The translations under genes were made by a program, and so were the position numbers. From an uncultured Clostridia bacterium (lineage in GTDB: Bacteria; Bacillota; Clostridia; Oscillospirales; Oscillospiraceae), in NCBI GenBank assembly GCA_947649615.1, contig CANSSG010000006.1, positions 20,400 to 84,399 of the forward strand: a DNA stretch of 64,000 nt, given 5' to 3'. Shown here one piece after another: positions 51,395 through 59,026 of this stretch. Under the pieces are notes generated by a model, which saw only the letters and a list, made by a program, of their open reading frames with translations, was not told the DNA's origin and made no database searches. Numbering within the stretch: the first letter of the stretch is position 1; every line of letters starts with the position of its first letter.

Positions 51395-53290
51395 ATGAAA
51401 CTCCAGAAACGGGGTATTGGCTTGAAACGGTTTTGGAAAGAATGCTTCCTTTTCCAGCCCGGCCCGGACGCGGCCTGGGCGCGGGGAAAGCGGGAGGCTT
51501 ACTACGCTTACCGGACGGCGCTGGTGCTGTGCGCGGGGCTGTGCATGGGGCTGGCGCTGCTGGTGCTGGCGGTCGGCCCGTACTCGAAGCGGGCGCTGAT
51601 CGACTATTTGTGCCGCTGGCAGACATTGCTGCTCAATACCATCCCGGTGGCGCTGCTGGTGCTGCTGTTTTATGGAATCCTGGGGAGCGCCTGGGGCGGG
51701 TTCCTGGCCGGAGGAGGCATTGCCCTGGGGTTCAGCCTGGGCAACTACTACAAGCTGCAATTCCGGGACGACCCGCTATATTTTGAGGACATGCTGATTC
51801 TCCGGGAAGCAAAGGCCATGGCGGGCGGAGACCACTACTCTTTGTTTATTGACTGGCAGATAATCCTGGCCGTATTCTGCCTGGCCCTGGGGGCGGCGCT
51901 GCTGCGGCTCCTGGCCCCGGGGAAGGTGCGGCGGAAATGGCGCAGGCTCGGGACGGCGGCGGTCTCCGTCGCCTTGTGCGGCTGCCTTGCGCCGGTGGTG
52001 CTGGACGCCGGGCATTACCAGAATACCCAGAACTTCGCCCACCTCAACCAGTGGAGCGCCACACAGAACTATGTCTCCCACGGCTTTTGGTACCCCTTCC
52101 TCCACAGCATCGGCGACTTTGTGGAGACGCCGCCGGGGGGATACAGCAAAAAGGAAATCCAGGCCCTCCTGGAATCCTATCCCGACGCGGACATCCCCGA
52201 GGACCGGAAAATCAATATCATCGCCTTGATGCGGGAAGCCTACGCCGACTTCTCCCTCTATGGCGTCGAGGGGCTGGACGTCAGCGGCTATGATGTGTAT
52301 CATGCCCTGGAGGAGGAAAGCTACACCGGGGACCTGGTGACGAACATTTTCGCGGGCGGCACCGTTGACAGCGAGCGGTGCTTCCTGACCGGGAATTACC
52401 AGCTCCGGAATTTCCGCGGGAATGCAAACTCTTACGCATGGTACCTGCGGGAGCAGGGGTATGTTGTGGAGGGGAGCCACCCCTACTATCAGTGGTTTTA
52501 CAACCGGCTTAATATCAACGGCTACCTGGGTTTTGAGAAATACCGCTTCCTGGAAGGGGACTATGAGACCATGTCCCATGCGGAATATCCGGAGGACGCC
52601 GTCCTGCTGCCGGAAATCTATGCGGATTACCAGAAGTGCATCGCTGCCGGCAAGCCCTGCTTCTCCTTCTCCGTCAACGTCCAGAGCCATGGGCCATACC
52701 CCACCTGGGATTCCGGGGCGGACGAGTATCTGTCAGGGGATTATTCCATCGAGTGCAAAAACGCTGTGAACAGCTATATGACCACCATCATGGAGACGGA
52801 CCGGGAGCTGAAAAAGCTGGTCGACCTGCTGCGGGACGACCCGGAGCCGGTGGTGCTGGTAACCTTCGGGGACCACCTGCCCTGGATGGGGGATGGGAAC
52901 GTGTTCTATGAGCAGATGGGCATTGACATCGACCCCAGCGGCGGCGAAAGCTTCCTCCGGCACTACGCCACGCGTTACCTGATTTGGGCCAACAAGGCCG
53001 CTGCGGAAATCATCGGCCATGAGGTCAAGGGCGAAGGCCCGGCGGTGTCCCCCTGCTATTTGATGAACCTGGTCTTTGATCAGGCCGGCTGGGACGGGCC
53101 TGGGTTTATGCAGGCCATGGATGAAATGATGGCCGTCTTCCCCGTGGTATCCACCAAGGGGCAGTATGTGGTAGACGGCGTGATGACGGACCGGGTCCCT
53201 GCGGAGCGGGAAGAGCTGTTCCAGCAGTTCCGGCAGATGCAGTTCTATTGGCGTAATGAGTTCCTGTACCAGGACGTCATGGAGGGCTGA
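51395..53290 (+). CDS. LTA-synthase-like sulfatase-fold membrane protein
   Basis: A 631-residue protein with four to five N-terminal helices (about 40-200) and an extracellular alkaline-phosphatase-superfamily domain. INIIALMREAYADFS replaces the usual N-terminal metal segment, the catalytic Thr lies in IFAGGTVDSERCFLTG, SFSVNVQSHGPY contributes a His, and VTFGDHLPWMG carries the late Asp-His pair. Such enzymes transfer glycerol-phosphate or related groups to surface polymers, or modify lipids. The exact polymer is unknown. The ribosome site is weak. The downstream XRE and comEC genes follow closely. Confidence 0.85.
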   Translation: MKLQKRGIGLKRFWKECFLFQPGPDAAWARGKREAYYAYRTALVLCAGLCMGLALLVLAVGPYSKRALIDYLCRWQTLLLNTIPVALLVLLFYGILGSAWGGFLAGGGIALGFSLGNYYKLQFRDDPLYFEDMLILREAKAMAGGDHYSLFIDWQIILAVFCLALGAALLRLLAPGKVRRKWRRLGTAAVSVALCGCLAPVVLDAGHYQNTQNFAHLNQWSATQNYVSHGFWYPFLHSIGDFVETPPGGYSKKEIQALLESYPDADIPEDRKINIIALMREAYADFSLYGVEGLDVSGYDVYHALEEESYTGDLVTNIFAGGTVDSERCFLTGNYQLRNFRGNANSYAWYLREQGYVVEGSHPYYQWFYNRLNINGYLGFEKYRFLEGDYETMSHAEYPEDAVLLPEIYADYQKCIAAGKPCFSFSVNVQSHGPYPTWDSGADEYLSGDYSIECKNAVNSYMTTIMETDRELKKLVDLLRDDPEPVVLVTFGDHLPWMGDGNVFYEQMGIDIDPSGGESFLRHYATRYLIWANKAAAEIIGHEVKGEGPAVSPCYLMNLVFDQAGWDGPGFMQAMDEMMAVFPVVSTKGQYVVDGVMTDRVPAEREELFQQFRQMQFYWRNEFLYQDVMEG

Positions 53291-53317
53291 CGGCAGGACG
53301 CCATCGGAGGTGGTTTT

Positions 53318-53533
53318 TTGAAGTTCCAACGGATTGCGGATTTAAGATGCGACCACGACCTGCATCAGAAGGATGTGGGGGATTACCTCCACATGCATAC
53401 AGAAGTGTATGGCCGCTATGAGCGGGGGGAGCGGGAAATTCCCGTGTGGGCCTTGCTGAAGCTGGCAGAGCTTTACCACACCAGCACCGATTATATCCTG
53501 GGCCGCACCGACCGGCGGGAGCCGGTTGACTGA
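53318..53533 (+). CDS. Small XRE-family DNA-binding protein
   Basis: A 71-residue helix-turn-helix protein of the SinR/Cro type (LRCDHDLHQKDVGDYLHMHTEVYGRYERGEREIPVWAL, then TSTDYILGRTD). The start is TTG at 53318 with GGAGG seven bases upstream. Its stop overlaps the comEC ATG by one base (TGATG), so it is coupled to comEC translation. It may regulate comEC or the preceding gene. Confidence 0.85.
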   Translation: MKFQRIADLRCDHDLHQKDVGDYLHMHTEVYGRYERGEREIPVWALLKLAELYHTSTDYILGRTDRREPVD

Positions 53534-55797
53534 TGCGCAGGCTGATGTGGTTTGCCCTGCCCTTCGGGGCGGGGTGCGGCCTGTGCTGTTACCTGCTGCC
53601 GGAAGGGTGGCGGATTGGTGCGGCGGCAGGGTCCGCCCTGGCGGCGCTGTGCGCCTTCGCGCTGCCGGAAAGGCCGCAGAAACGGGTCCGGGCCGCCGCC
53701 TTGGGCTGCGCGGCAGGCATACTGTGGTTCAGCGGGTATGCCGCCCTCTATCTGGCCCCCGCCGGGGAACTGGTTGGCGGGACGTACATTTTTGAAATGG
53801 AGCTGACGGACTACGCCGTGGCGTCCCCGGGCGGCGCGCGGTGCGCCGTACGGGTGGACGGCCTGCGGGGCGAGGCCGTATATTACGGCTCCCGCGCCCT
53901 GCTGGACCTGGAGCCGGGAAACCGGGTGGTAGACCGGACCAAGGCCTACAGCGCAAAGGACTTGGCCGGGGAGGAGAGCCATTATTTTGTCTCCCGGGGG
54001 ACGTTCCTGCGGCTATACGGCGGGGAAGCGCCGCTGGCCGTCAATCCGGGCCGGGAGGGAAGCTGGCGGTACCTCCCCCAGCGCGCGGGCCGCTGGCTGC
54101 GGATGCGCGTCAACGAACTGTACAAGCCGGACGCCGGAGGGCTGATCGCCGCCCTGCTCACCGGCGAGCGGGACGGGCTGGACCCGCAGTCCAGCGCGGA
54201 CCTCAGCGAATCGGGGCTGATGCATATTACCGCCGTATCGGGGCTGCACTGCGGGTTTTTGACCGCGCTGCTGGGGCTGCTGGTTTTCCGGCGGCAGAGG
54301 ATGACCGCCTGCCTGGGGTACCCGGTGCTGCTGTTCTATATGGTGATGGCGGGGTGTACGCCTTCAGTGGCGCGCTCCTGCGTGATGCTGGGGTTTGTGC
54401 TGCTGGCGCCGCTGGTTGGCCGGGAGGGGGATGCGCCCACTGCCCTGTCCGCCGCGCTGCTGGTGATCCTGCTGGCAAATCCCTTTGCCATCGCCTCGGT
54501 CAGCCTACAGCTCTCCTTCGGCGCAGTGGCGGGGCTGCTGCTGCCGGGAAGGATGATCTACGGCGGGCTGGAACGCTTCCGGCCCGGGAAGATGCCGGGG
54601 GTTTTACATAAACTCTGGACCTTCTGTGCTGCTTCGTTTTCTGCCAGCTTGGGCGTTATGGCATGCACCGCGCCCCTTAATGCGGCTTATTTCGGCTCTT
54701 TGGCCCTGGTGTCGCCGCTGGCGAATTTATTGGTTTTATGGATGGCTCCGGCCTTGTTCGCCTCCGCCCTGGCCGCTACGGTCCTGGGCGGGCTGTGGCC
54801 TGCCCTGGCGGGGCTGGTGGCCGTTCCGGACATGCTGGCCCGGTATCTGCTGTGGACAGCGGGATGGCTGGCGAAGCTGCCGGGACATGGGGTGTATTTT
54901 ACCCGGCCCGCTGTGTGGTGGTGGCTGCTGGGGACGTATGCGCTGCTGGGCGCCTGCCTGCTGGTCAAGGGCCGGCGGTGGAAATGGGGCGTCGTGCTGG
55001 TTATGTCCCTGGCCTGCTTGCTGGCCGTGAAGGAAATGCCCCGGTGGCAGACGGCGGGGGACCGTCTCACCTTGGTGGCGGTGGATGTGGGCCAGGGCGC
55101 GGCCATGCTGTTCCACTCCGGCGGGCAGACGGTCCTGGTAGACTGCGGCAGTCTGAACAGCCCGCAGGCCGCCGGGGAAGCCGTGGCGGCGGCCATGGAC
55201 CAATACGGCTGGGACAGGCTGGACCGGGTGGCGCTGACCCACTATCATGAGGACCACGCGGCGGGCCTGCCCTGGCTGCTGGCCCGGGTGGGGGCGGATG
55301 AGTTTCTTCTGCCCCGGCTTATTGACCGCGGGCAGGGCGCGCTGCAAAGCGAAGTGCTGGACCTTGCCTCCCGGCATGGGGCGGCAGTACGGTACGTCGA
55401 ACAGCCCTGGGCGGCGGCTTTCGGGAACGGCGTACTGACGGTCTATCCGCCTGCGGCGGATGGGAGCGGCAACGAAGCGGGGCTGGCCGTCCTGGTCTCC
55501 GCCGGGGATTTTGACGTGCTGATAACGGGAGATATGAACGCCGCTGCGGAGAAAAAGCTGGCGGCGCAGTATGGCCTGCCGGACATCGAAGTCCTCTTGG
55601 CGGGCCATCACGGTAGCAAGCACTCTGCCTCCCGGGAACTGCTGGAGACCGTGACGCCGGAAGTGGGGATTATCAGCGTGGGCCAGAACAGCTTCGGCCA
55701 CCCCGCGCCGGAAGCCATGGAGCGGATGGAGGACGCCGGGATGGTTCTGCGCCGGACGGATGAGGAAGGGGATATCCTTATCCAGGTGCAAAAATAG
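53533..55797 (+). CDS. comEC: DNA uptake channel protein ComEC/Rec2
   Basis: A 754-residue membrane protein. Early helices flank an OB-like domain (about 75-165), and the competence core contains LTGERDGLDPQSSADLSESGLMHITAVSGLH and several helices (about 220-500). The C-terminal metallo-hydrolase domain has VDVGQGAAMLFHSGGQTVLVDCG, LTHYHEDHAAG, LITGDMNAAAE and LAGHHGSKHSAS. This is the full ComEC layout for passing single-stranded DNA across the membrane. comEA is not adjacent. Whether the strain is competent is unknown. Confidence 0.93.
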   Translation: MRRLMWFALPFGAGCGLCCYLLPEGWRIGAAAGSALAALCAFALPERPQKRVRAAALGCAAGILWFSGYAALYLAPAGELVGGTYIFEMELTDYAVASPGGARCAVRVDGLRGEAVYYGSRALLDLEPGNRVVDRTKAYSAKDLAGEESHYFVSRGTFLRLYGGEAPLAVNPGREGSWRYLPQRAGRWLRMRVNELYKPDAGGLIAALLTGERDGLDPQSSADLSESGLMHITAVSGLHCGFLTALLGLLVFRRQRMTACLGYPVLLFYMVMAGCTPSVARSCVMLGFVLLAPLVGREGDAPTALSAALLVILLANPFAIASVSLQLSFGAVAGLLLPGRMIYGGLERFRPGKMPGVLHKLWTFCAASFSASLGVMACTAPLNAAYFGSLALVSPLANLLVLWMAPALFASALAATVLGGLWPALAGLVAVPDMLARYLLWTAGWLAKLPGHGVYFTRPAVWWWLLGTYALLGACLLVKGRRWKWGVVLVMSLACLLAVKEMPRWQTAGDRLTLVAVDVGQGAAMLFHSGGQTVLVDCGSLNSPQAAGEAVAAAMDQYGWDRLDRVALTHYHEDHAAGLPWLLARVGADEFLLPRLIDRGQGALQSEVLDLASRHGAAVRYVEQPWAAAFGNGVLTVYPPAADGSGNEAGLAVLVSAGDFDVLITGDMNAAAEKKLAAQYGLPDIEVLLAGHHGSKHSASRELLETVTPEVGIISVGQNSFGHPAPEAMERMEDAGMVLRRTDEEGDILIQVQK

Positions 55798-55808
55798 TAG
55801 GCATGTTT

Positions 55809-55853
55809 CCTCCCCTTGTCCCTTATACATAGAGGGAAAGGGGAGGATTTTTT
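55809..55853 (+). terminator. Terminator overlapping the spmA ribosome site
   Basis: CCTCCCCTTGTCCCT (55809-55823) pairs with AGGGAAAGGGGAGG (55833-55846) with one bulged G, followed by ATTTTTT. The GGGAGG Shine-Dalgarno of spmA is inside the 3' arm, so the hairpin can both end the comEC transcript and hide the spmA start. Confidence 0.7.
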
Positions 55854-55855
55854 CT

Positions 55856-56434
55856 ATGGCAATGGCGTGGATTTGGACGGGGATGATTGCGGCTTCCGTG
55901 GCTTACGGGCTGTTCAACGGCACCATTGGCGCGGTAGGCAACGCCGCTATGGAGGGTGCGGCGGCGGCGGTGGAACTGTGTTTGAGCATGGCGGGGATTA
56001 TGTGCCTGTGGAGCGGCGTTATGGCCGTGATGAAGGCCAGCGGGCTGATGGACGGCCTCAGCCGGCTGTTCCGGCCAGTCCTGACCCGGCTGCTGCCCGC
56101 CGCCTGCAAAGACCCGGACACCCTGTCGGCGCTGTCGGGCAATGTATCGGCCAACCTGCTGGGGCTGGGAAACGCCGCCACGCCCCTGGGCATCCAGGCT
56201 GCCCGGCGTATGGCGAAAGGCTGCGGCGGGACGGCCAGCAACGAATTGTGTACCCTGGTGGTGCTGAACACCGCGTCCATCCAACTCCTGCCCACCACCG
56301 TGGCGGGGGTGCGGGCCGCGCTGGGGTCGGCCAGCGCCTTTGACATCGTACCCGCCGTATGGATGGCGTCGGTATTGTCAGTGGCGGCGGGGCTGCTGGC
56401 GGCAAAGGTCCTGGGATGGCTGTGGAAACGGTAG
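55856..56434 (+). CDS. spmA: Spore maturation protein SpmA
   Basis: A 192-residue polytopic membrane protein with the nucleoside-recognition (gate) fold. AVELCLSMAGIMCLWSGVMAVMKASGL, GNVSANLLGLGNAATPLGI and NELCTLVVLNTASIQLLP are SpmA signatures. With SpmB it supports spore core dehydration in Bacillus. GGGAGG lies nine bases before ATG 55856. The gene is followed by spmB after 13 bases. Confidence 0.94.
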   Translation: MAMAWIWTGMIAASVAYGLFNGTIGAVGNAAMEGAAAAVELCLSMAGIMCLWSGVMAVMKASGLMDGLSRLFRPVLTRLLPAACKDPDTLSALSGNVSANLLGLGNAATPLGIQAARRMAKGCGGTASNELCTLVVLNTASIQLLPTTVAGVRAALGSASAFDIVPAVWMASVLSVAAGLLAAKVLGWLWKR

Positions 56435-56447
56435 GAGGGCGGCAGGT

Positions 56448-56972
56448 ATGGATTATTCCGCGTATCTGGTGCCGCTGCTGCTGGCGTTTACAGCGATGTT
56501 CGGGCTGTGGAAGCGCGTGAACGTTTATGACGCCCTCTCGCTGGGGGCCAAGGAGGGGCTGGACACGCTGCTGGGCATTCTGCCCAACCTGGTGGGGCTG
56601 ATGACGGCGGTGTATATGCTGCGGGCTTCCGGGCTGATGGAGGTGCTGGGCGGACTGGTTGGCCCGGCGTTGGCGAAGCTGGGCATTCCGCCGGAGACTG
56701 CGGCGATGCTGTTTATCCGGCCCGTCAGCGGCAGCGGCGCGCTGGCGATCGGCAGCGAGCTGATGGCCGCCCATGGCCCTGATTCATACGTGGGCCGGGT
56801 AGCTGCGGTGATGCTGGGCAGTACGGAAACTACTTTTTACACCATTGCCGTCTATTTCGGCTCCGCCGGGATACGGAAAACCCGCTACGCCATCCCCGCC
56901 GCGCTGATCGCAGACCTGACCGGATTTATGGCGGCAGCGCTGGCGGTGCGGGTGATGTTTGGCGCGGGGTAA
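56448..56972 (+). CDS. spmB: Spore maturation protein SpmB
   Basis: A 174-residue membrane protein of the same fold. It contains NVYDALSLGAKEGLDTLLGILPNLVGLMTAVYMLRASG and IRPVSGSGALAIGSELMAAHGPDSYVG, the SpmB pattern. AGGAGGGCGGCAGGT precedes ATG 56448. It forms an operon with spmA and acts in the forespore or mother-cell membrane during late sporulation. Confidence 0.94.
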   Translation: MDYSAYLVPLLLAFTAMFGLWKRVNVYDALSLGAKEGLDTLLGILPNLVGLMTAVYMLRASGLMEVLGGLVGPALAKLGIPPETAAMLFIRPVSGSGALAIGSELMAAHGPDSYVGRVAAVMLGSTETTFYTIAVYFGSAGIRKTRYAIPAALIADLTGFMAAALAVRVMFGAG

Positions 56973-57025
56973 AGGGGCGAACAGGGGCATGGCGCGAAGA
57001 TGTGAAATAAATTTAATAAAAGGAC

Positions 57026-57054
57026 TTGACAAAACGATGTAAATGCGGTAAGAT
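57026..57054 (+). promoter_or_regulatory. Promoter of tRNA-Val
   Basis: A perfect TTGACA (57026-57031), a 17-bp spacer and TAAGAT (57049-57054), 18 bases before the tRNA. Confidence 0.8.
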
Positions 57055-57072
57055 ACTCCATGTTCTGTGAAA

Positions 57073-57149
57073 GGACGCTTAGCTCAGCTGGCTAGAGCAC
57101 CTGCTTGACGTGCAGGGGGTCAGCGGTTCAAGTCCGTTAGCGTCCACCA
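57073..57149 (+). tRNA. tRNA-Val (anticodon GAC)
   Basis: A 77-nt cloverleaf. The acceptor arm GGACGCT pairs with AGCGTCC, the anticodon stem CCTGC/GCAGG encloses the loop TTGACGT with anticodon GAC, and the T-loop is TTCAAGT. The 3' CCA is encoded. GAC reads the valine codons GUC and GUU. Confidence 0.95.
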
Positions 57150-57151
57150 TG

Positions 57152-57188
57152 AAAATCCCTTGGAGCCGCAAGGCTTTGAGGGATTTTT
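57152..57188 (+). terminator. Terminator of tRNA-Val
   Basis: AAAATCCCT (57152-57160) pairs with AGGGATTTT (57179-57187), with an inner AGCC/GGCT stem and a T-run. It begins three bases after the CCA. Confidence 0.8.
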
Positions 57189-57189
57189 A

Positions 57190-57427
57190 CCTTATCTGGA
57201 GAAAAAATATCCCGCGTTGATTAACCCATATCTTGCTGCACTGGGCCAGAAAGACCCCATGCCCGAAATTCCAGACGCCAAAGCAAGCTATGACGATTTC
57301 TGCAAGATCGTGCTCATGACGTTCCCCACGCAAGGAAACGCGCCCGCTGTTTCAGGCCGAAAGCTTCGGATTATGGGGAGCCGTTGATGCAGATTCAGAA
57401 AATTGACAACTGAATGGAGAGCAGACC
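57190..57427. other. Lower-GC stretch after the tRNA with a gene fragment at most
   Basis: This stretch reads more A/T-rich than its surroundings. A frame ending at 57387 contains YLEKKYPALINPYLAALGQ and KASYDDFCKIVLMTF, which looks protein-like but belongs to no family I recognise and lacks a good start. It may be the decayed end of an inserted gene. I see no copy of the tRNA 3' end that would mark an integration site. Confidence 0.35.
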
Positions 57428-58864
57428 ATGATAGAACTACATAAGAGGCACCTTGCCGCATTGGCTGCCGCCCTTCTGTCGGTATGTTGGCTTGCCGCCT
57501 GTGGGAGCACCGGCGGCAAGGCTCCTGTGGCAGATAGGCAAGACCAGCCGCCGTCACAGAATCAGCCGGAGGCCCCCGCGCAGGACGGCGAGACAACCGT
57601 CCTGACCTATGCCAAGCTGTCATGGGATGGGCCGGACCGGGCGATGGTCGATCTGTTCAACCGTACCCATCCGGATGTCCAGATCGAGGTGGTAGACTAT
57701 GTGGGCAGTGACTACGATATGGCCCTGGCGGTTCAGGGGCGCCAGCGCCTCCTGACGGAGATCGCCTCCGGGAAAGCCCCTGACATTATGGAGCTGGGCT
57801 ACGGGGTATCCGTGACCGGCGGTTTCCTGCCCTACCAGCAATTAGCCAGGAAAGGATACCTGGAAGACCTGTGGCCCTGGATCGAGAATGATCCCGACTT
57901 GGGGAGGGACGCCTTGATGGAAGCCCCTTTCAAAGCGGCCGAGGTGGATGGGGGCCTTTACATTGCGTTCAGCTCCGTCTGGATACACACCTTATGCGGC
58001 GCGGAACGCGTGGTAGGGGACCGGACCAGTTGGTCGTTAGCGGACTTGCAGGAGGCATTTGACCGGATGCCGGAGGATTCTTCGATCCTGCCTTTTTATA
58101 CCATCCGTGCGTGGGCAACGGATATCCTGAAAATGTCGTTGGATAATTACATCGACTGGGAGACAGGGACATGCTCCTTTGACAGCCCCTCTTTCCGCTC
58201 CGCCCTGGAATTTCTGCGGGACTATTTCCCCGCCGAAGGACCCAGCGAGTGGGACAATAACGAGGTTACTGACCGGCAAATGAGCGGCCGTCAGATGCTA
58301 CATCGGAACGTCACAAACCTCACGGACATCGAATATCTGAATTGTATGTTCGGCGGCCCCTGTTCCTACGTGGGTTATCCGGTGGAGGACGGCAGTGTGG
58401 GCAGCGCATTCTATCCCGCCACACCTGATGCAGAGTCGCGCCAGATGCTTATGTCTTCCACCTGCAAGGATAAAGAAGCGGCTTGGGCGTTTATCCGTCA
58501 AATACTTCTGCCAACCAGCGGAAAGCCCCAGATAGATCCTAAAAACATCCCTTTTGCCGGCGGCATCCCGGTCAACCGCGTCGATTATGAGTATACGATG
58601 GACTTCCTCCAGCAGGAAGACCGGTACCTCTCCATTTATGCCCCGGGCTACCTTGATGTAGAGTGTCCCGCCCCAACAGCGGAACAGATACAGCGGTTCA
58701 ATGACTTCTTCAACAGCATTGATACATTCATACTGTCCGACCTGGCGGTGTTTGACATTGTTATGGATGCCGCCGCGCCCTATTTCGCTGGCGGTTTGGG
58801 GATAGACGAGACGATCCAGCGCATCGAGAGCCGGGTGGGGCTGTATGTCAATGAAAACGCATGA
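57428..58864 (+). CDS. Orphan solute-binding lipoprotein
   Basis: A 478-residue lipoprotein, lipobox WLAAC with Cys25 and a Pro/Gln-rich linker. The body is a family 1 sugar-binding-protein fold (VLTYAKLSWDGPDRAMVDLF, LTEIASGKAPDIMELGYG, YIAFSSVWIHTLCGAERVV, SSTCKDKEAAWAFIRQIL). No permease, ATPase or kinase adjoins it, and it lacks the C-terminal nucleotidase-like domain of the pair at 29-32.6 kb. It could serve a distant transporter or sensor. ATG 57428 has GAGAGCA upstream, only a fair ribosome site. Confidence 0.85.
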   Translation: MIELHKRHLAALAAALLSVCWLAACGSTGGKAPVADRQDQPPSQNQPEAPAQDGETTVLTYAKLSWDGPDRAMVDLFNRTHPDVQIEVVDYVGSDYDMALAVQGRQRLLTEIASGKAPDIMELGYGVSVTGGFLPYQQLARKGYLEDLWPWIENDPDLGRDALMEAPFKAAEVDGGLYIAFSSVWIHTLCGAERVVGDRTSWSLADLQEAFDRMPEDSSILPFYTIRAWATDILKMSLDNYIDWETGTCSFDSPSFRSALEFLRDYFPAEGPSEWDNNEVTDRQMSGRQMLHRNVTNLTDIEYLNCMFGGPCSYVGYPVEDGSVGSAFYPATPDAESRQMLMSSTCKDKEAAWAFIRQILLPTSGKPQIDPKNIPFAGGIPVNRVDYEYTMDFLQQEDRYLSIYAPGYLDVECPAPTAEQIQRFNDFFNSIDTFILSDLAVFDIVMDAAAPYFAGGLGIDETIQRIESRVGLYVNENA

Positions 58865-58915
58865 CCGCACGATGAACTGCCGCAGGCGCAGGCAGAGAAA
58901 AAGCATTTTCAGAAT

Positions 58916-58950
58916 AGAGAAGCCGGCAGGCTATGCCTGCCGGCTTCTCT
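58916..58950 (+). terminator. Strong hairpin after the orphan lipoprotein
   Basis: AGAGAAGCCGGCAGGC (58916-58931) pairs perfectly with GCCTGCCGGCTTCTCT (58935-58950), a 16-bp stem. No clear T-run follows. Confidence 0.65.
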
Positions 58951-58952
58951 GC

Positions 58953-58983
58953 GCCCCAAAAGATGCTCGCATCTTTTGGGCGG
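58953..58983. terminator. Second hairpin
   Basis: CGCCCC-AAAAGATG pairs with CATCTTTTGGGCG with one bulge around CTCG. It separates the orphan lipoprotein from the convergent pyrophosphatase gene. Confidence 0.5.
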
Positions 58984-58986
58984 TAC

Positions 58987-59011
58987 ACGCCTTCGGAGGG
59001 CTTTCTTGACA
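58987..59011 (+). repeat. Dispersed 25-bp repeat, copy 3
   Basis: The sequence from ACGCCTTCGGAGGGCTTTCT to TTGACA matches the reverse strand of 4977-5001 with two mismatches. It lies just downstream of the pyrophosphatase gene. Confidence 0.6.
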
Positions 59012-59026
59012 GCCGGGGCAGCCCCA

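Noticed and set aside
57160..57387. A 75-codon gene directly after tRNA-Val
   Set aside because: The start lies within the tRNA terminator, there is no ribosome site, and I recognise no domain. It is noted only as a possible fragment.
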